DNA of 64,000 nt from Pseudorhizobium tarimense (GCF_022968135.1 NZ_JALJRA010000012.1:109612-173611), one strand, 5' to 3'; shown: positions 9,446-18,596, counted from the first letter of the stretch. The notes: generated from the letters alone by a model not told the origin. Program-made: numbers and translations.

Positions 9446-10090
9446 ATGATGGCCGTCGTCGACATCCTACCACCCGAACCTGCCGCGAAGCATGTTCGGC
9501 GCGCCCATCGCGGCGGCGGAAGCGTCACAGATGCCGACTTCGTCACGCTGCGCCCGAAGCCGCTTCGTGACAGGCGCTTTGAGACCCAGAACGACAATCG
9601 CCGCACCGCATCCGGAGCAAAACCTGCTGCAGCTGCGTCGCCGCCGGCCGCTCTTGTCGAGCGGGTCGAACGCCTCCTATCTCGCCTTTCGGCCGACATG
9701 TTCTCGGCTGTGGTTGCGGCGGCCTTCCTGGTCGTCTTTGGTCTCGCTGGCGGCTTCTCGCTGTTTGTCGGGCAAGGCAATGGGCCTGTGGAAGCACCGA
9801 CGCTGGACATCACCCATGTGACGGTGACGCCGCAAGAGGCCGAGGGGATGCCGGTCCTCCTGATCAACGGGATCGTCGAGAACCGGGGACGGACGGGCCT
9901 GAACCTTCCCTCCATCAGGGCGGACCTCTTCCGGGAGGGAGCCCTTTTGTCTTCCACCCTGATCAACCCGCCTGTCAGCCAGATGCAGAGCGGGCACAGC
10001 CACGGCTTCTCCGTGCGCATTCCGCACCCCGGTGGAAAAACCCCGGAATTGAAGCTTTCCTTCGCCGGTGAGGATGCTTCCCGCTCGTAA
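9446..10090 (+). CDS. single-pass membrane protein of unknown function (DUF3426-like C-terminus)
   Basis: This 214-residue protein has a basic, Ala/Pro-rich cytoplasmic N-terminal 85 residues, one membrane segment at about 86-108, and a periplasmic beta-sandwich-like region. Phrases such as LLINGIVENRGRTG and LPSIRADLF resemble the FxLYD/DUF3426 domains found after MJ0042-type zinc ribbons. The Cys-rich ribbon is absent here, and I found none in the frame extended upstream. AGGGGAG directly precedes two adjacent ATG codons (9446 and 9449); the second has better spacing. It diverges from ftsE and is followed 40 bases later by hpt. The function is unknown. Confidence 0.72.
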   Translation: MMAVVDILPPEPAAKHVRRAHRGGGSVTDADFVTLRPKPLRDRRFETQNDNRRTASGAKPAAAASPPAALVERVERLLSRLSADMFSAVVAAAFLVVFGLAGGFSLFVGQGNGPVEAPTLDITHVTVTPQEAEGMPVLLINGIVENRGRTGLNLPSIRADLFREGALLSSTLINPPVSQMQSGHSHGFSVRIPHPGGKTPELKLSFAGEDASRS

Positions 10091-10130
10091 TTGTGCTACC
10101 GGCGGCCTCCGGAACTGCCAGGAGAGCCCC

Positions 10131-10685
10131 ATGCCCGTCGTCCGCGGCAAGATCATCGAGCCCCTCTACACCGCAGAGGTGATCGCAGAGCGCAATCGCG
10201 CCATCGCTGCCGAGATTGCCGGCGGACCGACGAAGGATCTTCTGGTCATCGCGATCCTTAAAGGGTCCTTCATCTTCGCGGCAGACCTTCTGCGTGCTCT
10301 TCATGATGTCGGACTGGCGCCCGAAGTGGAATTCATCACGCTCTCCAGCTATGGTGCAGGGACTGTGTCGCAAGGCGTGCGGATCGTGAAGGACATCGAC
10401 AGCGACGTGAAGGACCGCGATGTCCTGCTGATCGACGATATTCTTGAATCGGGGCGCACGCTGAAGTTCGCCAAGGAGCTGCTTTACGAGCGCGGAGCCC
10501 GCAATGTCACGATCGCCGTGCTGCTCGACAAGAGCATCAAGCGGCAGGAGAAGCTGGAGGCGGATTATGTCGGCTTCGAATGCCCCGACTATTTCGTCGT
10601 CGGCTACGGCATGGACGTCGCCTATGCCTTCCGCGAACTCCCCTTCGTCGGCGTCGTCACCGGGGACGCCCTGGGCGAAAGCTAG
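10131..10685 (+). CDS. hpt: hypoxanthine phosphoribosyltransferase
   Basis: This 184-residue purine salvage enzyme converts hypoxanthine (and guanine) plus PRPP to IMP (GMP) in the cytosol. The PRPP-binding loop VLLIDDILESGRTL (98-111) is canonical. ILKGSFIFAADL (42-53), the flexible-loop SSYG (72-75) and the base-contacting end region GMDVAYAFRELPFVG are present. The ATG at 10131 has AGGAGAG upstream; the longer open frame overlaps the preceding gene and lacks a site. It is followed by a 123-base spacer before cpdR. Confidence 0.94.
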   Translation: MPVVRGKIIEPLYTAEVIAERNRAIAAEIAGGPTKDLLVIAILKGSFIFAADLLRALHDVGLAPEVEFITLSSYGAGTVSQGVRIVKDIDSDVKDRDVLLIDDILESGRTLKFAKELLYERGARNVTIAVLLDKSIKRQEKLEADYVGFECPDYFVVGYGMDVAYAFRELPFVGVVTGDALGES

Positions 10686-10808
10686 GCCTCGGCAGGCGGT
10701 AATTCCTTAACCACGTTACGCCGCTTCCGGTCGCTTGTTTACTCCTCGGCAAGCAAAGTCTGGTGATTTGCTCCCAATGTTAAACACAAAGGGAAGAATG
10801 CGATCGTC

Positions 10809-11186
10809 ATGGCAAAGATCCTGATAACCGAAGACGAAAGCGCCCTGCGCACCTTTGTTGCCCGCGCCCTTCGTCTCGACGGCCACGAAACCTGTGAAGC
10901 GGGCGACGGCGCCGAAGGTCTCGAAAGGCTTGCCGAAGAGAAATTTGACCTCCTTCTGTCCGATATCCGCATGCCGGTCATGGATGGTATCGAGCTTGCC
11001 CATCAGGCTGCGGCGCGGCATCCGCAGATGAAGATCCTTCTGATGACCGGCTATGCCGAGCAGCGCGAGCGGGCGGACGACCTTGCCGCAAAGATCGTCG
11101 ATGTCGTGCAGAAACCGTTTGCCCTGCCGGAGATCCGCAAGGCTGTCGCAAGGGCACTTGCCGGCGAAAGCTGCTGTGCGGCTTAA
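10809..11186 (+). CDS. cpdR: single-domain response regulator CpdR
   Basis: This 125-residue receiver has no output domain. The acidic pocket Glu8-Asp9, the phospho-acceptor Asp52 in LLLSDIRMP, Thr80 in LLMTGYAE and Lys102 in VQKPF are all present. By homology to Caulobacter and Sinorhizobium CpdR, the unphosphorylated form primes ClpXP to degrade substrates in the CtrA cell-cycle pathway, with phosphate arriving through CckA-ChpT. The protein ends in Cys-Cys-Ala-Ala; the final Ala-Ala pair matches the ClpXP degron described for Caulobacter CpdR. Its stop lies four bases from the convergent TIGR02302-type gene. Confidence 0.92.
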   Translation: MAKILITEDESALRTFVARALRLDGHETCEAGDGAEGLERLAEEKFDLLLSDIRMPVMDGIELAHQAAARHPQMKILLMTGYAEQRERADDLAAKIVDVVQKPFALPEIRKAVARALAGESCCAA

Positions 11187-11190
11187 GCTG

Positions 11191-13830
11191 CTAGCGGATC
11201 TCGAGCAGCCGCTCCAGGTAGCGGCGCTCAGCTTCCCCGGATAGGGCATTGCCCAGACGCTCGCGGATCGCTTCCAGAATCTCGCGGGCCCGTTGCACGT
11301 CGATCTCGTCCGGCACCTTCACCTGATCACCGAAATCGGGGCCAGCCGTCGCCCGGGGGCGACCAAGCGGGTCACGGCCGGTCTGGTTGCCTTGTGAGTC
11401 CTCGCCTTGTCCAGGCCCTTGTCCCTGGCCTTGCTGCATTGCCTGCATCATCTGCTGCATCATGTTCTGGGCGCCCTGGCGGAGCGCGTTCAAGGCATTG
11501 CCCTGGCCTTCGACGGCCTGTTCGCCCTCGCCTTCACCCAGCGCCTCGCCTGCATTGCCCATTTCGCGTTCGGCCTCACCGAAGCCTTCGCCCGGCTGCA
11601 TGCCGAGGTCCTTCAGGCCCTGCTGCAGCTCCTGCAGCTTTTTGCCCAGGCCTTCCTGTTGTGCGCGAAGGTTTTTCAGCGCCTCGCGCAGCTGTTCCGC
11701 CGTCATCTGGTCCGTTGGCGAGCCCCGCTGCCCCTGCTGTCTCTGTTGCGGCTGACCTTGCTGCCCCTGCTCGTACGGCTGTTCGCCCTGCTGGCCTGGA
11801 TCGCCCCGCTGCATGCGGTCGCGCAGTGCCTGGTCCAGCTGGAAGGTCTCATCCATCAGCCGCTGCTGTTCCTGCATGATCTCGCCGAGCTTGTCGATCT
11901 GCTCGCGCATCTGGCTGTTCTGCTGCTGGCCCTGCTGCCCCTGCGGCATTCGGCCGGCCTGCAGATTGTTCATCATCCGCTGCAGTTCCGAAAGCATCTG
12001 TTGTGCTGCGTCGCGGTTGCCGGAGCGCGCCAGGTTTTCGATCTGGTCCATAATGTTCTGCAGGTCGCGCTGACGAATCACGTTTTCCGCCTGCATGTTC
12101 TGCTGCATGCGCGGGCTGTTCTGCAGGCGCTGGGCGAGCTCGGACATGAACTCCTGCATCGCCTCGCGCAGCTCCTTCATCAGCTCAGCAATCTCCTCGT
12201 CGCTTGCACCGTTCTCCAGCGCCTCGTTGAGAGCGTTCTGAGCGTCCCGGAGGCGCTTTTCAGCCGCAGAAAGATCGCCATCCTCAATGCCGAGCGCGAT
12301 CTCCCAGAGATAATCCGCCACTTCCTTCAGCTGCTCCTCACCCCGTGCTAGTTCCATCCGGCCGAGTGCCGAACGGATGAGCAGGAAGTGAGACAGGTCC
12401 GGTATTGTCTCGTCCGGCCGCAGCGCCAGCACTTCGTTGAGTTCGATAGCCCGCGGCATCTGCCGCGTGTCGAGAGAGAACACCTGCCGCTGCTCCGCAA
12501 CAGCGGCCGCAAGTGGCTCCGTGAACGGTCGGCCCGGCAACACCATTTCATGGGCAGGGCTTTTTCCGGTCTGGCCTGCGCCGTCGGTTGCCACAAGCGT
12601 AATGCGCACCCGCTTGCCGGCCAACGGATGTTCGGTCAGGTTGCGGCTCGTGACCCCCTCAGGGTTGCGCGGGTTGCGCCGCGGCAGGTCCAGCCGGAAC
12701 TCCGGCGGCGGGTAGAGAGGCGTTGCTGCAGGATCTGGCGCCTCGACGGGCTTGATCAGGGCATGCGCCTCCTGAAGGCCATAGTCGTCTTTGCCGGCAA
12801 AGCCGATCTCCAGCGCACCGTTGAGTGCACGCTTCGGCTGGCCCTTGAAGGCGATCTCCGGTACCCGATCCGGGATGACGTCGAAGGTCCAGCTCCTGCC
12901 GTTCACTGTCAGTTCGCCGCTTTTGGCGACCTTCAACACGTAAGTGCGTGGCGGCGCCGGTTGTCCGGGGTCGGGCACATTCGGCGGCGGCAGTTGTGAA
13001 GCCTCTGTTGTGTCACCCGTCGCAACCGCTTCTTCGCTGGCCAGAGGTTGAGGGCTGTCCCCCTCGGCGGCGGAGAACACGACGGCCTCTTCACCCTCGC
13101 CGCCCGTCACGCGCACCGTCAGTTCGGAATTCTGCGGGACCTGCACTTCCGAGACCGCCTCGGCCTCACCGCCGGTCAAGAACACCGGGGCCTGGCCCGT
13201 ATAGGAAGGCGGCGTCAGCCAGGCGTCGATCCGCAGGTCGGGATTTGTGCTGGCGGCTGTAGCGGGACCGCGAAAGACATCGGAAATCTGGCCAGCACCG
13301 TTGGAAAAGGAAAAGCCGAAGGCCACGACGACCAGTAGAGCAGGGATGGCACGCAGGGCAAGGCGGTCATGCCGTGCGATGTCCGGGCGCGGCAGCCCGG
13401 CATCCAGTGCTGCAATCTTCTCCGCCATACGCACCTGGTGCTCCTTCCAGAGCGCGCGTCCGAACGGCGTATCGAAGGCAGGTTCGTCCTCCTGGACCGC
13501 GACCGGCTGGTGCTGGAGCTCGTTCCGCTCCTCAAGCAACCGATCTGCCTCGCCGGCATTTGGCCAACGCGTGCGAGCAAGCGGCAGCAGCGACGCCAGG
13601 AAGGCGAGAACGAACGTAGCCGTCAGCGCCCAGCGCAGAAGGTCTAGATTCGTCCGGAAGATCCCAAGCCAAGCCGCTGAGAGAAACAGGGCTACGACCG
13701 TCAGCGGCGGCAGAAGGCGAGGTGCCAGACGCTCGAGGAACAAGACCAGCCGAGCCAGCGTCCGCTTCCAGGCAACCCGTCGTGCCAGTGAAGGAAGGGC
13801 ATCGAAGGCGCCTTTGCGGATATTGCTCAT
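11191..13830 (-). CDS. TIGR02302 family large Gln-rich membrane protein
   Basis: This 879-residue protein is typical of Rhizobiales and has no known reaction. Two N-terminal membrane segments (about 37-55 and 62-82) and a third (about 155-172) anchor it. A long periplasmic-type region contains beta-sandwich stretches such as DLRIDAWLTPPSYTGQAP. From about residue 490 the sequence turns helical and then, near 610-800, becomes low-complexity Gln/Gly/Met-rich with many QQGQ runs, probably coiled coil mixed with disorder. It ends in a short conserved tail with EREL-like charged repeats. AGGAGA precedes the ATG at 13830; the upstream frame lacks such a site. The family call is good, but the role is unknown. 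Confidence 0.85.
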   Translation of the reverse strand: MSNIRKGAFDALPSLARRVAWKRTLARLVLFLERLAPRLLPPLTVVALFLSAAWLGIFRTNLDLLRWALTATFVLAFLASLLPLARTRWPNAGEADRLLEERNELQHQPVAVQEDEPAFDTPFGRALWKEHQVRMAEKIAALDAGLPRPDIARHDRLALRAIPALLVVVAFGFSFSNGAGQISDVFRGPATAASTNPDLRIDAWLTPPSYTGQAPVFLTGGEAEAVSEVQVPQNSELTVRVTGGEGEEAVVFSAAEGDSPQPLASEEAVATGDTTEASQLPPPNVPDPGQPAPPRTYVLKVAKSGELTVNGRSWTFDVIPDRVPEIAFKGQPKRALNGALEIGFAGKDDYGLQEAHALIKPVEAPDPAATPLYPPPEFRLDLPRRNPRNPEGVTSRNLTEHPLAGKRVRITLVATDGAGQTGKSPAHEMVLPGRPFTEPLAAAVAEQRQVFSLDTRQMPRAIELNEVLALRPDETIPDLSHFLLIRSALGRMELARGEEQLKEVADYLWEIALGIEDGDLSAAEKRLRDAQNALNEALENGASDEEIAELMKELREAMQEFMSELAQRLQNSPRMQQNMQAENVIRQRDLQNIMDQIENLARSGNRDAAQQMLSELQRMMNNLQAGRMPQGQQGQQQNSQMREQIDKLGEIMQEQQRLMDETFQLDQALRDRMQRGDPGQQGEQPYEQGQQGQPQQRQQGQRGSPTDQMTAEQLREALKNLRAQQEGLGKKLQELQQGLKDLGMQPGEGFGEAEREMGNAGEALGEGEGEQAVEGQGNALNALRQGAQNMMQQMMQAMQQGQGQGPGQGEDSQGNQTGRDPLGRPRATAGPDFGDQVKVPDEIDVQRAREILEAIRERLGNALSGEAERRYLERLLEIR

Positions 13831-13935
13831 GCCGGCCGTCTCCTGTTGGCGGGGCAAGTAAGGACCGCGCCACGTCCGGCAGGCCACGAACGCAAGATAA
13901 CAGTCTTTATGGCGAAGACGAGAGCACGGGCCATC

Positions 13936-13959
13936 CCCACTGCGTTTTTCCGCAGTGGG
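13936..13959 (-). terminator. perfect 9-bp hairpin after lysA
   Basis: CCCACTGCG and CGCAGTGGG pair perfectly around a 6-base loop, 31 bases beyond the lysA stop on the leftward transcript. No T-run follows on the lysA strand, so it may act as a weak terminator or an mRNA-stabilising hairpin before the next gene at 13830. Confidence 0.5.
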
Positions 13960-13990
13960 TCGAGGAAAAGTGAACGCCTAGATCGAAAGG

Positions 13991-15259
13991 TCAGGAAAGC
14001 CAGTCGGGGACGGAATCGAGCCCGATCAGTTCGTCATAGGTGCCCCGGGGGCGGATCACGTGGAACCGGTCCCCCTTCACCAGCACTTCGGGCACCAGAA
14101 GCCGCGAATTGTACGTCCCTGCCTGCACGGCTCCATAGGCGCCCGCCGAACCGACGGCGATCAGGTCACCCGGCTTCGGTGCTGCCATCTCCCGATCGAG
14201 CGCGAGATAGTCGCCCGTCTCGCAGACCGGCCCAACGATGTCTCCACGGATGCGCTGAGCCTCCGACGCTGCCGCGACAATCGGACGGACCTCGTGATAG
14301 GCATCGTAAAGCGTCGGGCGTATGAGGTCGTTCATCGCGCCGTCGACGATCACAAATGTCTTCTCGCCGCCATCCTTCACATAGATCACCTCGGTGACGA
14401 GGATGCCGGCATTGCCGACGATGAGGCGGCCCGGCTCGGTGACGATCTTGCAGTCGAGAGAGCGCAGCTGACGCTTGACGGTTTCTGCATAGGCATCCGG
14501 CAGTGGCGGCGGATTGTTGTCGTCCTTGTAGGGAATGCCAAGCCCGCCGCCGATATCGACGTGATCGATCCGGTGGCCCTCGGTGCGCAGCGTGTCGACC
14601 AGTTCCCGCAGCAGGCGAAAGGCATCTTCGAATGGCTGCAGCTCGGTGATCTGGCTGCCGATATGCATGTCGATGCCGTTCACCTCAATGCCCGGCAGCT
14701 GGGCCGCATGAGCATAGACGGCGCGGGCACGCTCGTAGGAGATGCCGAACTTGTTTTCCTTCTTGCCGGTCGAGATCTTGGCATGCGTGCGCGCATCGAC
14801 GTCCGGATTGATGCGGAAAGATACATGTGCGCGCTTGCCCATCCGCTGGGCGCGCTGGTTAAGAACCTCTAGCTCCGGCTCGGACTCCACGTTGAAGCAG
14901 TAGATGTCGGCTTCCAGCGCGAGATCCATTTCGGTGGCCGTCTTGCCGACGCCGGAGAACATGATGCGGCTTGCCGGAATGCCAGCCGCCAGTGCTCGTC
15001 GAAGCTCGCCGCCGGAAACGACGTCGGTACCCGCGCCGAGCCGCCCGAGCGTCTTCAGAACCGCCTGGTTGGAATTGGCCTTCATCGCATAGCAAACCAT
15101 TGCGTCCACGTCGGCGAAGGCCTTGGTGAAGACGGTGTAGTGGCGCTCCAGCGTCGCGGTCGAATAGCAGTAGAAGGGTGTGCCGACCGCTTTAGCGATT
15201 TCGGGAACAGGCACGTTTTCGGCGTGTAGTACGCCGTCGATATACTGGAAATGGTTCAC
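13991..15259 (-). CDS. lysA: diaminopimelate decarboxylase
   Basis: This 422-residue fold-type III PLP enzyme makes L-lysine from meso-diaminopimelate, the last step of lysine synthesis. The PLP Lys60 lies in CYAMKANSN, HIGSQI and the GGGLGIPY phosphate loop follow, and the EPGR and CETGDYLA motifs of the second domain, which supply active-site residues across the dimer, are intact. The GTG at 15259 gives the standard family length and N-terminus (VNHFQYIDG); no ATG exists at that position. The lptM lipoprotein gene ends 13 bases upstream on the same strand, the usual lptM-lysA arrangement. Confidence 0.95.
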   Translation of the reverse strand: MNHFQYIDGVLHAENVPVPEIAKAVGTPFYCYSTATLERHYTVFTKAFADVDAMVCYAMKANSNQAVLKTLGRLGAGTDVVSGGELRRALAAGIPASRIMFSGVGKTATEMDLALEADIYCFNVESEPELEVLNQRAQRMGKRAHVSFRINPDVDARTHAKISTGKKENKFGISYERARAVYAHAAQLPGIEVNGIDMHIGSQITELQPFEDAFRLLRELVDTLRTEGHRIDHVDIGGGLGIPYKDDNNPPPLPDAYAETVKRQLRSLDCKIVTEPGRLIVGNAGILVTEVIYVKDGGEKTFVIVDGAMNDLIRPTLYDAYHEVRPIVAAASEAQRIRGDIVGPVCETGDYLALDREMAAPKPGDLIAVGSAGAYGAVQAGTYNSRLLVPEVLVKGDRFHVIRPRGTYDELIGLDSVPDWLS

Positions 15260-15272
15260 CTGAGGCAGTCCG

Positions 15273-15473
15273 TCAGAGCAGGGGGTCAAGAAGGAAGGGG
15301 CGGTTGCTGACCGGGTCCGGCTGGCGGTTTTCACCGCTCTTTCGCATGTTCTGCTGTTCGACCGGCGTGCTGGGGCGATCGAGCTCGCCCTTTCGGCCGC
15401 ATCCGCCAAGGACGAGCCCTGCGACAGCGAGCATCAGGAAAGTTGCGCCGAATTTCTGCGAGCCGATCGACAT
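15273..15473 (-). CDS. lptM: LptM-like small lipoprotein
   Basis: This 66-residue lipoprotein (formerly YifL type) has a lipobox LGGC at residues 22-25 after a hydrophobic stretch, so the mature protein begins at a lipidated Cys25 followed by GRKGELDRP. LptM assists maturation of the LptD/LptE outer-membrane LPS translocon in Escherichia coli. The same CGxKGxL start after the lipobox and the position immediately before lysA support the call here. The mature part is Pro-rich and likely extended. The ATG at 15473 lies 82 bases from the argH stop; the longer open frame through argH is a shadow. Confidence 0.82.
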   Translation of the reverse strand: MSIGSQKFGATFLMLAVAGLVLGGCGRKGELDRPSTPVEQQNMRKSGENRQPDPVSNRPFLLDPLL

Positions 15474-15555
15474 CTGATGTCCTTCATTGACTGGTTGCGG
15501 CCTTTCATAGCGAAGTTTCAGCCGCTTGTGCAGTGTGGTTGATTGCCTTGCGGCC

Positions 15556-16959
15556 TCAGTTGAGGTTCCGCCACCAGGCGATCTGCTTGCGCACCTCGGA
15601 CGGTGCCGTGCCGCCGAAGCTCGTGCGGCTGGCGACCGACGCATCGACGGAAAGAACATCGAAGACCTTGCCAGTGATCGAAGCATGGATGCCTTGCAGC
15701 TCTTCAAGCGCCAGCTCGGCAAGCTCGCAGCCCTTCTGCTCGGCAAGCGCCACCGCCCGGCCCGTGACATGGTGAGCGTCGCGGAAGGGAAGCCCAGCCT
15801 CGCGCACAAGCCAGTCGGCAAGGTCGGTGGCGGTGGAATAGCCGGAGCCGGCGGCAGCGCGCATGCGGTCGGTGTGGACGGTCAGGTCCCGCACCATGCC
15901 AGTCATCGCGGCAATCGCTAGTTCGAGGTTCTCGGCGGCGTCGAAGACCTGTTCCTTGTCTTCCTGCATGTCCTTGGAATAGGCGAGCGGAAGACCTTTC
16001 ATGACCGTCAGGAGCGCAACGAGCGAGCCGTTGATACGACCCGTCTTGGCGCGCACCAGCTCGGCGGCATCCGGGTTCTTCTTCTGCGGCATGATCGAAG
16101 AGCCGGTCGAAAAGGCGTCGGACAGGCGGATGAAGCCGAACTGCGGCGTCGACCATATCACGATCTCTTCCGCAAGCCGCGACAGGTGCATGGAGCAGAT
16201 CGCGGCAACCGAGAGAAACTCCAGGGCAAAATCGCGGTCGGAGACGGTGTCGATGGAATTGCGGGTCGGCTCACGGAAGCCGAGCGCCTTCGCAGTCATG
16301 TGACGGTCGATCGGGAAGCCGGTGCCGGCCAGTGCGGCTGCCCCGATCGGGCTTTCGTCCAGATGGTCGATCGCGTGGCGCACCCGCTGCCGGTCGCGGC
16401 CGAACATCTCCACATAGGCCATGCAGTGGTGCCCGAAGGTCACCGGCTGCGCGGTCTGCAGATGGGTAAAGCCCGGCATGACGGTGTCGGCATGTTCTTC
16501 GGCGCGGTCGAGGAAGGCGCCGATCAGATCGGTCAGCATCCGCTCCGTCTTGACCAGTTCCTCCTTGACCCAAAGGCGGAAGTCGAGCGCCACCTGATCG
16601 TTGCGAGAGCGTGCCGTGTGCAGGCGCCCCGCGGCCGGGCCGATCAGCGTCGCAAGACGGGCTTCCACATTCATGTGGATGTCTTCCAGCTTGCGGGAGA
16701 ACTCAAAATTGCCGCTTTCGATCTCTGACAGGATCGTGTTCAGCCCCTCGACGATCTTGTCTTTATCTTCCGCCGAAATGATGCATTTCTCCGCCAGCAT
16801 GGTCGCATGCGCCACTGAGCCGCGGATGTCTTGAGCGAAAAGCTTCTTGTCGAAGCCGATCGAGGCATTTATCTCCTCCATGATCGCATCCGGGCCAGAG
16901 GCGAAGCGACCGCCCCACATCTGGTTGGAGGATACCGCGTCCTTCGTGCCGTCAGCCAT
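15556..16959 (-). CDS. argH: argininosuccinate lyase
   Basis: This 467-residue enzyme of the fumarase/aspartase superfamily splits argininosuccinate into arginine and fumarate. MWGGRF near the N-terminus, the HTARSRNDQ block, [20 protein letters not shown] (the region containing the catalytic His) and the signature [11 protein letters not shown] (about 281-291) with its catalytic Ser loop are all present, at full length. The ATG at 16959 lies only 23 bases from the divergent TlpA start at 16983, so each promoter must lie partly inside the other gene. An AGGA site precedes the start. Confidence 0.96.
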   Translation of the reverse strand: MADGTKDAVSSNQMWGGRFASGPDAIMEEINASIGFDKKLFAQDIRGSVAHATMLAEKCIISAEDKDKIVEGLNTILSEIESGNFEFSRKLEDIHMNVEARLATLIGPAAGRLHTARSRNDQVALDFRLWVKEELVKTERMLTDLIGAFLDRAEEHADTVMPGFTHLQTAQPVTFGHHCMAYVEMFGRDRQRVRHAIDHLDESPIGAAALAGTGFPIDRHMTAKALGFREPTRNSIDTVSDRDFALEFLSVAAICSMHLSRLAEEIVIWSTPQFGFIRLSDAFSTGSSIMPQKKNPDAAELVRAKTGRINGSLVALLTVMKGLPLAYSKDMQEDKEQVFDAAENLELAIAAMTGMVRDLTVHTDRMRAAAGSGYSTATDLADWLVREAGLPFRDAHHVTGRAVALAEQKGCELAELALEELQGIHASITGKVFDVLSVDASVASRTSFGGTAPSEVRKQIAWWRNLN

Positions 16960-16982
16960 AATGCAAAGTCCTGGAGTTCTCG

Positions 16983-17657
16983 ATGACGAACAAAAGACCG
17001 CTGGGTCTTCCCTCCGCCAAGCTGGTAATGATCGCTGCTATAGCCGGCCTTCTGGCCGGGGCTGTTGCCGTATACGTGAGGATTGCTGCGTCTGGCAATG
17101 CCGAGGTTGTGACAGCGGAAAGCGCCTCTGCGGCGGGCGCCTGCGAAGGTGCCGTCGCGCTGGCGCGCAAGGTGGACGAACTGGCGCGGGGTGAGGTCGC
17201 AGCCATGACACCGGCCGACCCGCCGCGCCCGCTGTCGATCAGTTTCAAGGGACCGGAGGGGCAGGATCTCCAGACGGCAGACTTCAAGGGGCAGACGGTC
17301 CTGCTGAACCTTTGGGCTACCTGGTGCGGCCCCTGCCGCGAGGAGATGCCCGCCCTCAACAATCTTCAGAAGGAGATGGGTGGCGCAGATTTCGAAGTCG
17401 TCGCCGTCAACGTCGATACCGGATCCGACGAGAAGCCAAAGGCATTTCTTCAGGAGACAGGGATCGACGTGCTGGGCTATTACCGCGACAGCTCGATGGG
17501 CGTCTTCAACGCAATGAAAAAGGAAGGTCTGGCCTTCGGCCTGCCGGTGACGCTAATCCTCGACAAGCAGGGTTGCCTTGTGTCGGCGATGAACGGACCG
17601 GCCGTCTGGGACAGTCCAGACGCGAAGGCGATGATTTCGGCCGCGAGGGGAATTTAG
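16983..17657 (+). CDS. tlpA: TlpA family membrane-anchored thiol-disulfide reductase
   Basis: This 224-residue protein has an N-terminal anchor (about 13-33) and a periplasmic thioredoxin fold. The redox motif WCGPC sits at 114-118 in [17 protein letters not shown], and the cis-proline loop GLPVTLILD lies near 183-191. TlpA-type proteins reduce periplasmic thiols, notably for cytochrome oxidase copper-centre assembly in rhizobia. An extra Cys at 54 (AGACEGA) lies between the anchor and the fold. GGAG six bases before the ATG at 16983 supports the start. Its TAG overlaps the convergent hbd TAA by four bases. Confidence 0.92.
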   Translation: MTNKRPLGLPSAKLVMIAAIAGLLAGAVAVYVRIAASGNAEVVTAESASAAGACEGAVALARKVDELARGEVAAMTPADPPRPLSISFKGPEGQDLQTADFKGQTVLLNLWATWCGPCREEMPALNNLQKEMGGADFEVVAVNVDTGSDEKPKAFLQETGIDVLGYYRDSSMGVFNAMKKEGLAFGLPVTLILDKQGCLVSAMNGPAVWDSPDAKAMISAARGI

Positions 17658-18532
17658 CGGGTCGGAACCGGCGTCTCGCCGCGGTAGTCGTAGAACCCGC
17701 GGCCAGACTTGCGGCCAAGCCAGCCAGCTTCCACGTACTTCACCAGCAACGGACAAGGCCGGTACTTGGAATCAGCCAGGCCATCATGCAGGACCTGCAT
17801 GATGGAGAGGCAGGTGTCCAAGCCGATGAAGTCCGCCAGCTGCAGCGGCCCCATCGGATGATTGGCTCCGAGCTTCATCGCCGTATCGATGGCCTCGACG
17901 GAGCCGACGCCCTCGTAGAGCGTATAGATCGCCTCGTTGATCATCGGCAGCAGGATACGGTTGACGATGAAGGCCGGGAAGTCTTCGGCGACGGTCACCG
18001 TCTTGTCCAAGGTTGCGACGAACTCGCGCGCCGTTGTGAAGGTAGTCTCATCCGTTGCAATGCCGCGCACGAGCTCGACGAGCTTCATAACCGGCACCGG
18101 GTTCATGAAGTGGATGCCCATGAAGCGCTCGGGCCGATCAGTTGCGGCGGCTAGGCGCGTGATCGAAAGCGAAGACGTGTTGGTTGCAAGCAGCGCTTCC
18201 GGCTTCAGGATCGGGCAAAGCTGCGCATAGATCTTGCGCTTGATCGCCTCCTCTTCGGTTGCGGCCTCGATCACCAGATCCATCGGCGCAAGATCATTCA
18301 TGTCGGACGAGCCGGCGATGCGGGAAAGAGCTGCCTTGCGATCCTCCTCCGCAAGCTTCCCGTTGCTGACCTGGCGGGCGAAGTTGCCGTTGATGGTGGC
18401 AAGGCCCGCTTCGATCCGGTCCTGCGAGAGGTCGTAGACATGGACATTGTAGCCCGCTAGAGCACAGACATGCGCAATGCCGCATCCCATCTGCCCCGCA
18501 CCAATCACACCGATTTTCTCAACTGCCGCCAT
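17654..18532 (-). CDS. hbd: 3-hydroxybutyryl-CoA dehydrogenase
   Basis: This 292-residue enzyme interconverts 3-hydroxybutyryl-CoA and acetoacetyl-CoA in short-chain fatty-acid and polyhydroxybutyrate metabolism. The NAD-binding loop GVIGAGQMG (8-16), the ATNTSS motif (116-121), and His141 and Asn144 in GIHFMNPVPVMKLVE form the canonical active site. The C-terminal domain has the GFPA-like DFPAFIVNR block. It lies directly downstream of etfBA, supplying an oxidative step next to electron transfer. The etfA-hbd gap holds a strong hairpin at 18573, so hbd may also have its own promoter. Its stop overlaps the tlpA stop by four bases. Confidence 0.94.
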   Translation of the reverse strand: MAAVEKIGVIGAGQMGCGIAHVCALAGYNVHVYDLSQDRIEAGLATINGNFARQVSNGKLAEEDRKAALSRIAGSSDMNDLAPMDLVIEAATEEEAIKRKIYAQLCPILKPEALLATNTSSLSITRLAAATDRPERFMGIHFMNPVPVMKLVELVRGIATDETTFTTAREFVATLDKTVTVAEDFPAFIVNRILLPMINEAIYTLYEGVGSVEAIDTAMKLGANHPMGPLQLADFIGLDTCLSIMQVLHDGLADSKYRPCPLLVKYVEAGWLGRKSGRGFYDYRGETPVPTR

Positions 18533-18572
18533 GGTACCGCTCCTCGGGAGCGCTCAGAGGCGCCCGAATGAA

Positions 18573-18596
18573 TGCCGGCCGCGGAGGCGGCCGGCA
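18573..18596 (-). terminator. perfect 10-bp hairpin between etfA and hbd
   Basis: TGCCGGCCGC and GCGGCCGGCA pair around a 4-base loop in the 119-base spacer after the etfA stop. The tract that follows on the leftward strand is TTCATTC rather than a pure T-run, so termination may be partial and allow some read-through into hbd. Confidence 0.6.

Noticed and set aside
11407..12351. Leu-rich open frame of about 314 codons antisense to the TIGR02302-type gene
   Set aside because: Its Leu/Ala/His content is the mirror of the CAG/CTG-rich Gln repeats of the real gene; no ribosome-binding site or domain.
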